Assembly (NCBI GenBank): GCA_040387375.1
Contig: JAZKDW010000010.1
Coordinates: 105,757 to 169,756 of the forward strand
From: JAZKDW01 sp040387375
Lineage (GTDB): Bacteria; Pseudomonadota; Gammaproteobacteria; Burkholderiales; Burkholderiaceae_D
Length of the DNA: 64,000 bases
Direction of reading: 5' to 3'
The position numbers and the translations under genes were made by a program. Below the pieces are notes generated by a model, which ran no database searches, had not been told where the DNA came from, and worked only from the letters and a program-made list of their open reading frames with translations. Of this stretch, positions 25,051 through 34,570 are shown piece by piece (the first letter of the stretch is position 1; every line of letters begins with the position of its first letter).

Positions 25051-27444
25051 ATGAAGATTGTATGCGTAGGAGGCGGCCCGTCGGGCCTGTATTTCGGCCT
25101 GTTGATGAAAAAGCAGGATCCTGCGCATGAGATCACCGTGATCGAGCGCAATCGTCCTTATGACACGTTTGGCTGGGGTGTGGTGTTTTCCGATCAAACC
25201 CTGGGCAATCTGGTCAATGCCGATGAGCAGTCCGCGCGCGCGATCCTGCAGTCTTTCAATCACTGGGACGATATCGACGTCCATTTCAAAGGCAATACCG
25301 TCACCTCCGGCGGACACGGCTTCTGCGGCATCGGTCGCAAGCGCCTGCTGAACATACTGCAGCAGCGCTGTGAAGAGCTGGGCGTGAAACTGGTTTTTGA
25401 AACCGACGTCACCGACGACCAGGCGCTCACCGCCGAGTACGACGCCGATCTCGTGATCGCCTGTGACGGCCTCAACAGCCGCATCCGCACCCGCTACGCG
25501 GACACTTATCAACCCGACATCGATACGCGCCTGTGCCGTTTTGTGTGGCTCGGCACCAAGAAAAAATTCGAGGCATTCACCTTTGCATTCGAAGAGACCG
25601 AACACGGCTGGTTCCAGGCGCATGCCTACCAGTACGACGGCGATACCTCCACCTTCATCATCGAAACGCCCGAGGAAGTCTGGCTCAAGGCCGGCATCGA
25701 CCAGATGAGCCAGGAGGAGGGTGTTGCCTGGTGTGAGAAACTGTTTGCAAAATACCTGGACGGCAATCCGCTGATGAGCAATGCGTCGCACTTGCGCGGC
25801 TCGGCAATGTGGATCAAGTTCCCCCGCATTATCTGCAACGACTGGGTGCACTGGAATCAGGTCAACAACAAGCGTGTGCCGGTAGTGCTGATGGGCGACG
25901 CCGTGCATACCGCCCATTTTTCGATCGGTTCCGGCACCAAGCTGGCGCTGGAAGATGCGATCGAACTGGCGCGTTGTTTTGAACAGCACGGCGCTGCCGG
26001 CATGGAGAAGGTGATGGCGGCTTACCAGGAAGTGCGTGCCATCGAAGTGATCAAGATCCAGAGTTCCGCGCGCAACTCGATGGAATGGTTCGAGAACGTG
26101 CAGCGCTACATCGGGATGGAGGCGGAGCAGTTCGCCTATTCGATGCTGACCCGCAGCCAGCGCCTGTCGCACGAAAACCTGCGCGTGCGCGATGCCGGTT
26201 ATATAGAACGTTATGAAAACTGGATCAGCGAGCGTGCGTTTGCGCAGGCCGGATTGCCGGTCCCGAAAACGACGCGCAGCATCCCGCCGATGCTGACGCC
26301 ATTCAAATTGCGCGGCACGGTGCTCAAGAACCGCATCGTGGTGTCGCCGATGGCGCAGTATTCGGCCGTCGATGGCGTGGCTGGCGATTACCATCTGGTG
26401 CACCTTGGCAGCCGCGCGATGGGCGGCGCCGCGATGGTGTTCGCGGAAATGACCTGCGTATCGGCGGACGCCCGCATCACGCCGGCTTGTCCCGGGCTGT
26501 ACACGCCGGAACATACGCAGGCATGGAAACGCATCGTCGATTTTTTCCACCAGAGCACCGATGCAAAAATCGCAATACAGATCGGACATGCCGGCGCCAA
26601 GGGATCCACGCGCACCGCATGGGATGGCACCGACCTGCCGCTGGAGGAAGGCAACTGGCCGCTGGTCTCGGCATCCGAGCAGCAATATCTGGCCGGTGTG
26701 TCGCAGCTCGCGCGCGCCGCGACCGCCGGGGACATGCAGCGCATCAAGGATGATTTCGTGCGCTCCACCGTGGAAGCGGCCAGGGCCGGCTTCGACTGGC
26801 TGGAGCTGCACTGCGCGCATGGATATTTATTGTCGAGTTTTATTTCGCCGCTGACCAATCAGCGCACTGACGAATACGGCGGCTCGCTGGAAAACCGTTG
26901 CCGCTATCCGCTGGAAATATTCGCCGCCATCCGCGCCGTCTGGCCGCAGGACAAGCCGATCAGCGTGCGTCTGTCGGCCCATGACTGGGTCGAGGGCGGC
27001 ATTACGCCGGATGACGCGGTGTTGATTTCCCGGCTGTTCAAGGACGCCGGCGCCGACATGATCGACTGTTCGTCCGGCCAGGTCAGCAAGAAAGAGAAGC
27101 CGGTTTACGGTCGCATGTACCAGACGCCGTTTTCGGACCGCATCCGCAACGAGGTTGGCATTCCGACCATCGCCGTCGGCGCCATTTCCGAAGCGGACCA
27201 TGCCAACAGCATCATCGCTTCCGGCCGCGCGGATCTGTGCGCGGTGGCGCGCCCGCATCTTGCCAATCCGGCATGGACCCTGGGTGAAGCGGCCAAGATC
27301 GGCTACACCGACCTCGCATGGCCGAAACAGTATTACGCCGCCAAGATGCAGCTCGAACGCAATCTCGAACGCGAGCGGAAGATGGCGGCGGCCAATAGTG
27401 GCCTGACGCCGCAGCAGGTCGCGGCCAAGCTGCTCGAAGGCTGA
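25051..27444 (+). CDS. 2-aminobenzoyl-CoA monooxygenase/reductase (salicylyl-CoA 5-hydroxylase/oxidoreductase fusion)
   Basis: A 797-residue fusion. Residues 1-400 are a class A flavin monooxygenase (CVGGGPSGLYFG at the start, GDAVHTAHFSIGSGTKLALEDA near 290). From about 411 an old-yellow-enzyme type NADH:flavin reductase follows (PPMLTPFKLRGTVLKNRIVVSPM ... ELHCAHGYLLSSFISPLTN). This architecture is that of 2-aminobenzoyl-CoA monooxygenase/reductase of Azoarcus, which hydroxylates and dearomatises anthraniloyl-CoA. Databases often label it salicylyl-CoA 5-hydroxylase/oxidoreductase. The ATG at 25051 follows AAGGAG; the longer frame through the tandem repeat is rejected. It heads an operon of beta-oxidation-like genes. 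Confidence 0.9.
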   Translation: MKIVCVGGGPSGLYFGLLMKKQDPAHEITVIERNRPYDTFGWGVVFSDQTLGNLVNADEQSARAILQSFNHWDDIDVHFKGNTVTSGGHGFCGIGRKRLLNILQQRCEELGVKLVFETDVTDDQALTAEYDADLVIACDGLNSRIRTRYADTYQPDIDTRLCRFVWLGTKKKFEAFTFAFEETEHGWFQAHAYQYDGDTSTFIIETPEEVWLKAGIDQMSQEEGVAWCEKLFAKYLDGNPLMSNASHLRGSAMWIKFPRIICNDWVHWNQVNNKRVPVVLMGDAVHTAHFSIGSGTKLALEDAIELARCFEQHGAAGMEKVMAAYQEVRAIEVIKIQSSARNSMEWFENVQRYIGMEAEQFAYSMLTRSQRLSHENLRVRDAGYIERYENWISERAFAQAGLPVPKTTRSIPPMLTPFKLRGTVLKNRIVVSPMAQYSAVDGVAGDYHLVHLGSRAMGGAAMVFAEMTCVSADARITPACPGLYTPEHTQAWKRIVDFFHQSTDAKIAIQIGHAGAKGSTRTAWDGTDLPLEEGNWPLVSASEQQYLAGVSQLARAATAGDMQRIKDDFVRSTVEAARAGFDWLELHCAHGYLLSSFISPLTNQRTDEYGGSLENRCRYPLEIFAAIRAVWPQDKPISVRLSAHDWVEGGITPDDAVLISRLFKDAGADMIDCSSGQVSKKEKPVYGRMYQTPFSDRIRNEVGIPTIAVGAISEADHANSIIASGRADLCAVARPHLANPAWTLGEAAKIGYTDLAWPKQYYAAKMQLERNLERERKMAAANSGLTPQQVAAKLLEG

Positions 27445-27446
27445 TC

Positions 27447-28232
27447 ATGGACTCCACGCAGGCAAGCCTGTCCGGAAAACACGCGCTGGTCACCGGCGGC
27501 GGGCGCGGCATCGGCGCCGCGATTGCGAAGCAGTTGCTGTTGCATGGCGCGCGCGTCAGCATCGTCGGACGCAATCAGCTGGCACTCGCGAGCACGGTTG
27601 CCGAACTCAAGCTCTTTGGCGAAGTGGATTATTTCACCGTCGATGTCACGCAGCGGACCTCGGTGACACAGGCCTTCGGCAAGGCACGCGCGCGCTTCGG
27701 CAAGATCGCCATCCTGATCAACAATGCCGGCCAGGCGGCATCGGCGCCGTTCGTCAAGACCGATGAAGCAGTCTGGCGGCAAATGCTGGAGGTCAATCTC
27801 ACCGGCACCTTCCATTGCACGCAGGAGGCGCTGGCCGACATGCTCTCCACCAGATGGGGAAGAGTCGTTAATGTGGTGAGTACCGCGGGGCTGACCGGTT
27901 ATGCTTATGTGTCGGCGTATTGCGCGGCCAAGCATGGCGTGATCGGCCTGACCCGTTCGCTGGCGCTGGAAGTGGCGGCCAAGGGCATCACGGTCAACGC
28001 CGTATGTCCGGGATATACCGAGACCGATATCGTCAAGGATACGGTCGCCAACATCGTCGCCAAGACCGGGCGCACGGAAGAGCAGGCACGGGCCGAGCTC
28101 GCGGCCGGCAACCCGCAGAATCGGCTGGTGCAGCCGGACGAGGTGGCCAATGCCGTGCTGTGGTTATGCCTGCCGGGGTCGGAAGCAATGAATGGACAGT
28201 CGCTGGCGGTAGCCGGCGGCGAAGTGATGTAA
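27447..28232 (+). CDS. SDR family oxidoreductase
   Basis: A 261-residue classical SDR. TGGGRGIG (16-23) binds the cofactor, NNAG follows, and the active site is Ser (VVSTAG), then YCAAK. C-terminal motif PGYTETDIV. Starting two bases after the monooxygenase stop, it is clearly co-transcribed. It probably acts as a 3-hydroxyacyl-CoA dehydrogenase or reduces/oxidises the alicyclic CoA ester made by the preceding enzyme; the exact step is inference. Confidence 0.9.
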   Translation: MDSTQASLSGKHALVTGGGRGIGAAIAKQLLLHGARVSIVGRNQLALASTVAELKLFGEVDYFTVDVTQRTSVTQAFGKARARFGKIAILINNAGQAASAPFVKTDEAVWRQMLEVNLTGTFHCTQEALADMLSTRWGRVVNVVSTAGLTGYAYVSAYCAAKHGVIGLTRSLALEVAAKGITVNAVCPGYTETDIVKDTVANIVAKTGRTEEQARAELAAGNPQNRLVQPDEVANAVLWLCLPGSEAMNGQSLAVAGGEVM

Positions 28233-28275
28233 TGGCGCATGGAGAAATTGCGCAGGTATTCAAAGGAGAATCGAC

Positions 28276-28824
28276 ATGCCCCGCAAACCAGCTGTTAAAT
28301 CCAGCGGCAAGACCGAGAGCGCAAGCCCGCCGGCGGCGCCGGTATTCGACCTGGAGAGCCGGCTCACGCAGGACCATCATCAGTCCCTGAAGTTATGGCT
28401 GCGCATGTTGTCCTGCACGACCCTGATCGAGGCGGAAATCCGCACCCGCCTGCGTAACGAATTCGGCATTACCCTGCCGCGTTTCGACCTGATGTCGCAA
28501 CTGGACCGGCACCCGCAAGGCCTGCGCATGGGGGAGCTGTCCAAGCGGATGATGGTCACCGGCGGTAATATTACGGGCATCACCGATCAGCTGGAGCAGG
28601 AAAAGCTGGTCGTGCGCACACCGGTCGCCGATGACCGCAGGGCATACAGCGTCAAGCTGACACCCGCAGGCAGGCGTGCATTCGACCGCATGGCATCGGT
28701 GCACGAAGGCTGGATCACGGAACTGATGGGCGGCCTGTCGGCAAATGACAAGGGCACGCTGATCCAGCTGCTGTCGGAAATGAAAAGCCACCTCAACGAT
28801 CCATCGGAAAATGAACAGGAATAG
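28276..28824 (+). CDS. MarR family transcriptional regulator
   Basis: A 182-residue MarR regulator with an unusually long N-terminal tail (about 35 residues rich in Lys/Ser/Pro). The DNA-binding part is RMGELSKRMMVTGGNITGITDQLEQEKLVVR and the wing is VADDRRAYSVKLT. It is embedded within the catabolic operon and preceded by AAGGAG. It likely controls the operon by sensing an aromatic CoA ester; the palindrome at 24859-24874 is a candidate operator. Confidence 0.9.
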   Translation: MPRKPAVKSSGKTESASPPAAPVFDLESRLTQDHHQSLKLWLRMLSCTTLIEAEIRTRLRNEFGITLPRFDLMSQLDRHPQGLRMGELSKRMMVTGGNITGITDQLEQEKLVVRTPVADDRRAYSVKLTPAGRRAFDRMASVHEGWITELMGGLSANDKGTLIQLLSEMKSHLNDPSENEQE

Positions 28825-28833
28825 GGCCACAAC

Positions 28834-29688
28834 ATGCGATATTTAACAGGCGAATCACACCAGCTCCCTTCCAGCCGCAACACGCTGGCCGATTACCAGG
28901 CGCAGAATTTCCTGTTCAAGGTAGAACAAGGCGTCGCCACGCTGACGCTCAACCGCCCTGAACGCAAGAATCCGCTGACCTTCGATTCCTACGCCGAACT
29001 GCGGGACCTGTTTCGCGCGCTGTCTTATGCCGACGATGTCAAAGCGATCGTCATTGCCGGCGCCGGCGACAACTTCTGCTCCGGCGGCGACGTGCATGAA
29101 ATTATCGGCCCGCTGACCAAGCTCGACATGCCGGGCCTGCTGGCCTTTACCCGCATGACTGGCGACGTCGTCAAGGCAATGCGCGCCTGCCCGCAACCGA
29201 TCGTCGCCGCCATCGACGGCATCTGCGCCGGCGCCGGCGCCTTGCTGGCGCTGGCATCCGACATCCGATACGGCACCGTGCGCAGCAAGACCGCCTTCCT
29301 GTTTACGCGGGTCGGCCTGGCCGGTTGCGACATGGGCGCCTGCGCGCTGCTGCCGCGTGTGATCGGGCAGGGACGGGCATCGGACCTGCTGTACAGCGGA
29401 CGCAGCCTGGGCGGTGAAGAAGCGGAACGCTGGGGTTTCTACAACCGGCTGTGCGCGCCCGAGACCTTGCTGGCGGATGCACAGGCCTTCGCCGCATCGC
29501 TGGCGGAAGGACCAACCTTCGCCCACAGCATGACGAAAAAAATGCTGCAGCAGGAGTGGAACATGGGCGTCGACGAAGCGATCGAGGCAGAAGCGCAATC
29601 GCAGGCGATCTGCATGGTGAGCAACGATTTCCACCGCGCCTATCACGCCTTCGTGACGAAGCAAAAACCGGTATTCGAAGGCGACTGA
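28834..29688 (+). CDS. enoyl-CoA hydratase family protein
   Basis: A 284-residue crotonase-fold enzyme. The oxyanion-hole stretches are NFCSGGDVHEI and GICAGAGALLALASD, and NRPERKNPLTF marks the N-terminal strand. The N-terminus has about 25 extra residues. It should hydrate an enoyl-CoA or cleave an alicyclic ring in the pathway. It begins nine bases after the MarR stop and is followed nine bases later by the acyl-CoA dehydrogenase. Confidence 0.9.
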   Translation: MRYLTGESHQLPSSRNTLADYQAQNFLFKVEQGVATLTLNRPERKNPLTFDSYAELRDLFRALSYADDVKAIVIAGAGDNFCSGGDVHEIIGPLTKLDMPGLLAFTRMTGDVVKAMRACPQPIVAAIDGICAGAGALLALASDIRYGTVRSKTAFLFTRVGLAGCDMGACALLPRVIGQGRASDLLYSGRSLGGEEAERWGFYNRLCAPETLLADAQAFAASLAEGPTFAHSMTKKMLQQEWNMGVDEAIEAEAQSQAICMVSNDFHRAYHAFVTKQKPVFEGD

Positions 29689-29697
29689 GGGCAGATC

Positions 29698-30882
29698 ATG
29701 GCAGACCGGAATTACCTGAAGTGGCCTTTCCTGGAAGCGCGGCACCGGGAACTGGCGCTGGCGCTGGATGTGTGGGCGACGGAAAATATCGCGCAGCGGC
29801 ATGACCACGATGTCGACGCCGCCTGCCGCGGCCTGGTCAGGCAGCTGGGCGACGGCGGCTGGCTGAAATACGCGATTGGCGGCACCGCTTACGGCGCCGC
29901 CAGCGAGGCCATCGATACCCGCGCCGTTTGCCTGATCCGCGAAACGCTGGCGCGCCATTCCGGCCTCGCTGATTTTGCCTTCGCGATGCAGGGCCTGGGC
30001 ACCGGCGCGATCACGCTGTTCGGCAGCGAAGCCAACAAGCGGCAGTACCTGGCGCCGGTCGGCCGCGGCGATGCGATCTCGGCATTTGCCTTGTCGGAGC
30101 CGGATGCCGGATCGGACGTCGCAGCGATGCAGTGCGCGGCGGTGCGCGACGGTGACGATTATGTTTTGAACGGCGAAAAGACCTGGATTTCCAATGGCGG
30201 GATCGCCGACCTGTACGTGGTGTTCGCACGCACCGGCGAAGCGCCCGGCGCCCGCGGCATTTCGGCATTCATCGTCGACGCCGGCTTGCCGGGATTCGAG
30301 ATCGCCGAGCGCATCGACGTCATCGCGCCGCATCCGCTGGCCCGCCTGCAATTTACCGATTGCCGCGTCTCTGCCGCCAACCGACTGGGGGAGGCAGGGC
30401 AGGGTTTCAAGGTGGCGATGGCAACGCTCGATATTTTCCGCACCTCGGTGGCGGCAGCGGCGCTGGGCTTTGCGCGCCGCGCACTGGACGAAGCCTTGCA
30501 GCGTGCGACCTCACGCAAGATGTTTGGCAAAACGCTGGCGGATTTCCAGCTGACGCAGGCCAAGCTGGCGCAGATGGCGACCGGCATCGATGCGGCGGCA
30601 TTGCTGACCTATCGCGCGGCATGGCAGCGCGATCAGGGTGAAGGTGTGACCAAGGAAGCGGCGATGGCCAAGCTGACCGCGACCGAAACCGCGCAGCAGG
30701 TGATCGACGCCGCGGTGCAGATGTTCGGCGGCCTCGGGGTCGTCAGTGAACAGCCGGTGGAGCGGCTGTATCGCGAAATCCGTTCGTTGCGGATCTATGA
30801 GGGCGCAACCGAAGTGCAGCAGCTGATCATTGCACGCGAGCTGCTGCGCGATTTTCCGAAAGCGCAGGCGCCGGATGCATGA
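29698..30882 (+). CDS. acyl-CoA dehydrogenase
   Basis: A 394-residue FAD-dependent dehydrogenase. ALSEPDAGSDVAAMQ and KTWISNGGIADLYVVFART are the FAD/substrate loop motifs, and the C-terminus RIYEGATEVQQLI contains the usual Glu-bearing loop. It introduces a 2,3-double bond into an acyl- or alicyclic-CoA and passes electrons to ETF. It overlaps the thioesterase gene by eight bases. Confidence 0.92.
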   Translation: MADRNYLKWPFLEARHRELALALDVWATENIAQRHDHDVDAACRGLVRQLGDGGWLKYAIGGTAYGAASEAIDTRAVCLIRETLARHSGLADFAFAMQGLGTGAITLFGSEANKRQYLAPVGRGDAISAFALSEPDAGSDVAAMQCAAVRDGDDYVLNGEKTWISNGGIADLYVVFARTGEAPGARGISAFIVDAGLPGFEIAERIDVIAPHPLARLQFTDCRVSAANRLGEAGQGFKVAMATLDIFRTSVAAAALGFARRALDEALQRATSRKMFGKTLADFQLTQAKLAQMATGIDAAALLTYRAAWQRDQGEGVTKEAAMAKLTATETAQQVIDAAVQMFGGLGVVSEQPVERLYREIRSLRIYEGATEVQQLIIARELLRDFPKAQAPDA

Positions 30883-31321
30883 CACGATCCAGGCGCAGGC
30901 CGGCACGGTTTTCCGCACCAGCGTGATGGTGCGTTTCGGCGATTGCGATCCGGCCGGCATCGTTTTCTATCCGCGTTACTTCGAAATGTTCAATAATCTG
31001 GTCGAAGACTGGTGCGCAATTGGCCTCGGTGTCAGCTTCGGCGAACTGATCAATGGGCGCGGGTTTGGCCTGCCGACCGTGAGCATCCAGACCGATTTTG
31101 TCGCCGCCAGCAAGCTGGGTGATCTCCTGACGGCGGAACTGTCGGTGCTCAAGCTCGGCACCGCATCGATCAAGGTAGCGATCCGGCTGATCGGCGCTGA
31201 AGGCGGCGACCGTGTCCGCACCACGCTGGTGCTGGTACTGATGGATTTGAAGAAAGAATGTGCGGCGCGGATACCGGAGTCCATGCGGGCCAGAATCACG
31301 GAGTTCAGCGTCGAAGAATAA
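30875..31321 (+). CDS. 4-hydroxybenzoyl-CoA thioesterase family protein
   Basis: A 148-residue hot-dog fold thioesterase. The motif FGDCDPAGIVFYPRYFEMFN with the catalytic-type Asp in 'DCDPAGI' is that of Pseudomonas-type 4-hydroxybenzoyl-CoA thioesterases. The ATG at 30875 overlaps the end of the dehydrogenase gene. In this operon it may release CoA from dead-end aromatic thioesters, sparing the CoA pool (inference). The upstream extension of the frame lies inside the dehydrogenase gene and is rejected. Confidence 0.88.
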   Translation: MHDTIQAQAGTVFRTSVMVRFGDCDPAGIVFYPRYFEMFNNLVEDWCAIGLGVSFGELINGRGFGLPTVSIQTDFVAASKLGDLLTAELSVLKLGTASIKVAIRLIGAEGGDRVRTTLVLVLMDLKKECAARIPESMRARITEFSVEE

Positions 31322-31382
31322 CGGGCCTGCCGGATACACCGGACCAGGCTGACCATCAAAAACAATCGAGAAAGGTTATATC

Positions 31383-31775
31383 ATGGATTTTCTGCAACCA
31401 CCCGACTGGCCACGTCCCAAGGGCTATTCCAACGGTATCGCAGCGTCTGGTCGCACGGTCAGTGTCAGCGGCATGGTCGGCTGGGACGTGGACTGCAAGT
31501 TTCATACAGATGACTTTGCCGGCCAGACCAGGCAGGCGCTGGAAAACATCGTCGCGGTGCTGGCGCAGGCCAATGCCGGTCCGGAGCACATCGTGCGCAT
31601 GACCTGGTATGTGGTCGACAAGAAGGAATATGTCAACGCCTACCCGGAAATCGGTGTCGCGTATCGTGATGTGATCGGACGCCATTTCCCGACCATGACC
31701 GCGGTGCAGGTGGTCGCGCTGATCGAGGACCGGGCACGCGTCGAGATTGAAGTCACCGCCATCGTTCCGGAGTAA
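31383..31775 (+). CDS. RidA/YjgF family protein lacking the catalytic arginine
   Basis: A 130-residue Rid-superfamily protein (FSNGIAASG-like front YSNGIAASGRTVSVSG, core ALENIVAVLAQANAG, tail RVEIEVTAIVPE). In RidA an arginine at position 105, just before the 'xAVxV' strand, binds the imine substrate. Here the aligned residue is Met105 (FPTMTAVQV). Canonical enamine/imine deaminase activity is therefore doubtful. A role with amino-substituted alicyclic CoA intermediates is attractive but unproven. 60 bases separate it from the thioesterase gene. Confidence 0.88.
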   Translation: MDFLQPPDWPRPKGYSNGIAASGRTVSVSGMVGWDVDCKFHTDDFAGQTRQALENIVAVLAQANAGPEHIVRMTWYVVDKKEYVNAYPEIGVAYRDVIGRHFPTMTAVQVVALIEDRARVEIEVTAIVPE

Positions 31776-31782
31776 ATATCCC

Positions 31783-33303
31783 ATGCAATCCACATTAAAT
31801 CCACTGGTGCTCGGCGTGGTCGGCGCCGGTGCAATGGGCCGCGGCATCGCGCAGATCGCTGCGCAGGCCGGCGTGCGTGTCCGGCTGTTCGACGTCCAGG
31901 CTGGCGCCGCCGCAAATGCGCGCGACGCGGTTCTCCTGCAATGGAAGAAATTACAGGAAAAGGGCAGGCTCACCGAAGCCATGGTGGCAGACGCCGCGCT
32001 GGCGCTCGAGCCGGCGCAGTCGCTTGACGCGTTCGCCGATTGCGACATCGTGATCGAAGCGATTGTCGAGCGGCTGGATGTCAAGCGCGAGCTGCTTTCC
32101 GCACTCGAAAAAATCGTGCGTGCCGACTGCGTGCTGGCGACCAATACGTCATCGCTGTCGGTCACCGCGATTGCCGCCGGCACCGCACATCCCGAGCGTG
32201 TCGCCGGATTCCATTTCTTCAATCCCGTGCCGCTGATGAAAGTCGTCGAAGTCATTTCGGGCGCGATGACCGACGACGGCACCGCACAATGCCTGACCGA
32301 TTTTGCGCAACGCATCGGCCATCGGCCGGTACGCGCGAAAGACACGCCGGGCTTTATCGTCAACCATGCGGGACGCGGTTACCTGACCGAGGCCTTGCGC
32401 ATCGTGCAGGAATCGGCGGCGGGCTTCACGCAGGTGGACGAGGTGCTGCGGGAAGCGGCCGGATTCCGGCTCGGGCCCTTCCAGTTGCTGGACTTGACCG
32501 GCCTCGATGTCTCCCATCCGGTCATGGAATCGATCTACGAACAGTATTACCAGGAGCCGCGCTATCGGCCGAGCGTCATTACCGCGCGCCGTCTGAGCGC
32601 AGGTTTGCTGGGACGTAAAAGCGGGCGCGGATTTTATAATTACGAGAGCGAGGCCAGCGCCGCCGCGCCGCCGCCGGCGGACGCCGCGCCATGGAGCGGC
32701 CCGGTATGGATAGCAGCCGGCGACGCCCAGGCGAGATCGCAGGTAACCGCGCTGATCGAGCGCTGCGGCGCGATCCTGGAAACCGGCGCGTTGCCATCGG
32801 CGGATGCCTTGTGCGTAGTCGTGCCGCTGGGTGAAGACGTGTCGACATGCGTGGCGCGGGAAGGACTGGACGCCACGCGCACGATCGGCATCGATACCCT
32901 GACCGATTGCGCGGGCCGCCTGACGTTGATGACCAATCCGGCGACCGCCAGGGCGCTGGCCGAACAGGCCAAAAGCCTGTTTTCCAAAAGCGGGCAAGCG
33001 GTGACGCTGATCGAGGACAGCAGCGGTTTTATCGTGCAGCGGGTGCTGGCGACCATCGTCAATATCGGTTGCGACATCGTGCAGCAAGGCGTTTGCAGCC
33101 CTGGCGATCTCGACAGCGCCGTGGTGCTGGGGCTAGGTTATCCGCGCGGGCCGCTGGCCTGGGGCGACCAGATTGGCCCACGCCGCGTGCTCGAAATCCT
33201 GCATAATCTCCATCGCACCAGCGGCGACCCGCGTTATCGCCCCAGCCCGTGGCTGGCGCGGCGCGCGCAGCTCGGCCTGTCCCTGCTGCATGTATCCGGC
33301 TGA
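31783..33303 (+). CDS. paaH: 3-hydroxyacyl-CoA dehydrogenase, PaaH type
   Basis: A 506-residue protein of the length typical for PaaH/PaaC. NAD site GVVGAGAMGRGIAQIAAQAG at 9-28. The catalytic His-Glu region is VAGFHFFNPVPLMKVVEVI. Two C-terminal 3HCDH helices domains follow (FRLGPFQLLDLTGLDVSHPV and YPRGPLAWGDQIG). It oxidises a 3-hydroxyacyl-CoA, such as 3-hydroxyadipyl-CoA or a similar open-chain product. The ATG at 31783 lies seven bases after the RidA stop; the upstream start at 31747 is inside that gene. Confidence 0.9.
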   Translation: MQSTLNPLVLGVVGAGAMGRGIAQIAAQAGVRVRLFDVQAGAAANARDAVLLQWKKLQEKGRLTEAMVADAALALEPAQSLDAFADCDIVIEAIVERLDVKRELLSALEKIVRADCVLATNTSSLSVTAIAAGTAHPERVAGFHFFNPVPLMKVVEVISGAMTDDGTAQCLTDFAQRIGHRPVRAKDTPGFIVNHAGRGYLTEALRIVQESAAGFTQVDEVLREAAGFRLGPFQLLDLTGLDVSHPVMESIYEQYYQEPRYRPSVITARRLSAGLLGRKSGRGFYNYESEASAAAPPPADAAPWSGPVWIAAGDAQARSQVTALIERCGAILETGALPSADALCVVVPLGEDVSTCVAREGLDATRTIGIDTLTDCAGRLTLMTNPATARALAEQAKSLFSKSGQAVTLIEDSSGFIVQRVLATIVNIGCDIVQQGVCSPGDLDSAVVLGLGYPRGPLAWGDQIGPRRVLEILHNLHRTSGDPRYRPSPWLARRAQLGLSLLHVSG

Positions 33304-33355
33304 ACTTGCCAACTTATTCAACCATTAACCTGATTATTAAACCGAGGAGATTCAC

Positions 33356-34543
33356 ATGGCATCAACCAAAGCGGCATTCCATTGGGACGATCCGCTGCTG
33401 CTGTCGGCGCAACTGACCGATGAAGAGCGCATGGTGCGCGACGCCGCCCATGCCTATAGCCAGGACAAGCTGGCGCCGCGTGTGCTGGAAGCATTTCGCC
33501 ATGAAAAAATGGATAGTTCGATTTTCCGCGAGATGGGTGAACTGGGTTTGCTGGGCGTGACGATTCCGACCGAATACGGCGGTTCAGGCCTGAACTATGT
33601 CAGCTACGGGCTGATCGCGCGTGAAGTCGAGCGTGTCGATTCCGGCTACCGTTCGATGATGAGCGTGCAGAGTTCGCTGGTCATGGTGCCGATCAATGAA
33701 TTCGGCACCGAGGCGCAGAAGCAGAAGTACCTGCCCAAGCTGGCGAGCGGGGAATGGATAGGGTGCTTCGGCCTGACCGAACCGGATCACGGTTCCGACC
33801 CCGGCAGCATGGTCACGCGCGCCAAGACCGTGCCCGGCGGTTATTCGCTGACCGGGGCCAAGATGTGGATCACCAACAGCCCGGTGGCCGATGTGTTTGT
33901 GGTGTGGGCAAAAACCGATGACGGCCGCATCCGAGGTTTCATCCTCGAGAAGGGCTGGAAAGGCCTGACGGCGCCGGCAATCCATGGCAAGTTCGGCCTG
34001 CGTGCGTCGGTGACCGGCGAAATCGTGATGAACGATGTCTTCGTGCCGGAAGAAAACCTGCTGCCGCACGTGACCGGTCTCAAGGGCCCGTTCACCTGTC
34101 TCGATTCGGCGCGTTTCGGGATTTCTTGGGGCGCGCTGGGCGCGGCGGAGTTCTGCTGGCATGCGGCGCGCCAGTACACGCTGGACCGCAAGCAGTTCGG
34201 CCGTCCGCTGGCCGCCAACCAGCTGGTGCAGAAGAAGCTGGCCGACATGCAGACCGAAATCACGCTGGCGCTGCAAGGCTGCCTGCGCCTCGGCCGCATG
34301 AAGGATGACGGTACGGCATCGGTGGAAATCACGTCGATCATGAAACGCAATTCCTGCGGCAAGTCGCTCGACATCGCCCGCACTGCGCGCGACATGTTGG
34401 GTGGTAACGGCATCTCCGACGAGTTCGGCGTGATCCGCCACATGGTCAACCTGGAAGTGGTGAATACCTATGAAGGTACCCATGACGTACATGCATTGAT
34501 CCTGGGCCGCGCCCAGACCGGTATTGCCGCCTTCGGCAATTGA
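33356..34543 (+). CDS. gcdH: glutaryl-CoA dehydrogenase type acyl-CoA dehydrogenase
   Basis: A 395-residue protein starting MASTKAAFHWDDPLLL, the typical front of bacterial glutaryl-CoA dehydrogenases. Characteristic stretches are FGLTEPDHGSDPGSM, MWITNSPVADVFVVWAK and NTYEGTHDVHALILGR with the catalytic Glu. The enzyme oxidises and decarboxylates glutaryl-CoA to crotonyl-CoA. GAGGAG precedes the ATG. Its presence in the operon suggests that a C5 dicarboxyl-CoA arises in the pathway. Confidence 0.93.
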   Translation: MASTKAAFHWDDPLLLSAQLTDEERMVRDAAHAYSQDKLAPRVLEAFRHEKMDSSIFREMGELGLLGVTIPTEYGGSGLNYVSYGLIAREVERVDSGYRSMMSVQSSLVMVPINEFGTEAQKQKYLPKLASGEWIGCFGLTEPDHGSDPGSMVTRAKTVPGGYSLTGAKMWITNSPVADVFVVWAKTDDGRIRGFILEKGWKGLTAPAIHGKFGLRASVTGEIVMNDVFVPEENLLPHVTGLKGPFTCLDSARFGISWGALGAAEFCWHAARQYTLDRKQFGRPLAANQLVQKKLADMQTEITLALQGCLRLGRMKDDGTASVEITSIMKRNSCGKSLDIARTARDMLGGNGISDEFGVIRHMVNLEVVNTYEGTHDVHALILGRAQTGIAAFGN

Positions 34544-34570
34544 GATCCACTTTCGCCATTGGAAAAAAAC

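Noticed and set aside
24874..26820. Minus-strand open frame of 648 codons
   Set aside because: Antisense to the monooxygenase/reductase gene, whose product has clear domains. The frame has low-complexity His/Arg/Ala composition, and its C-terminus (encoded near 24.9 kb) just translates the tandem repeat.
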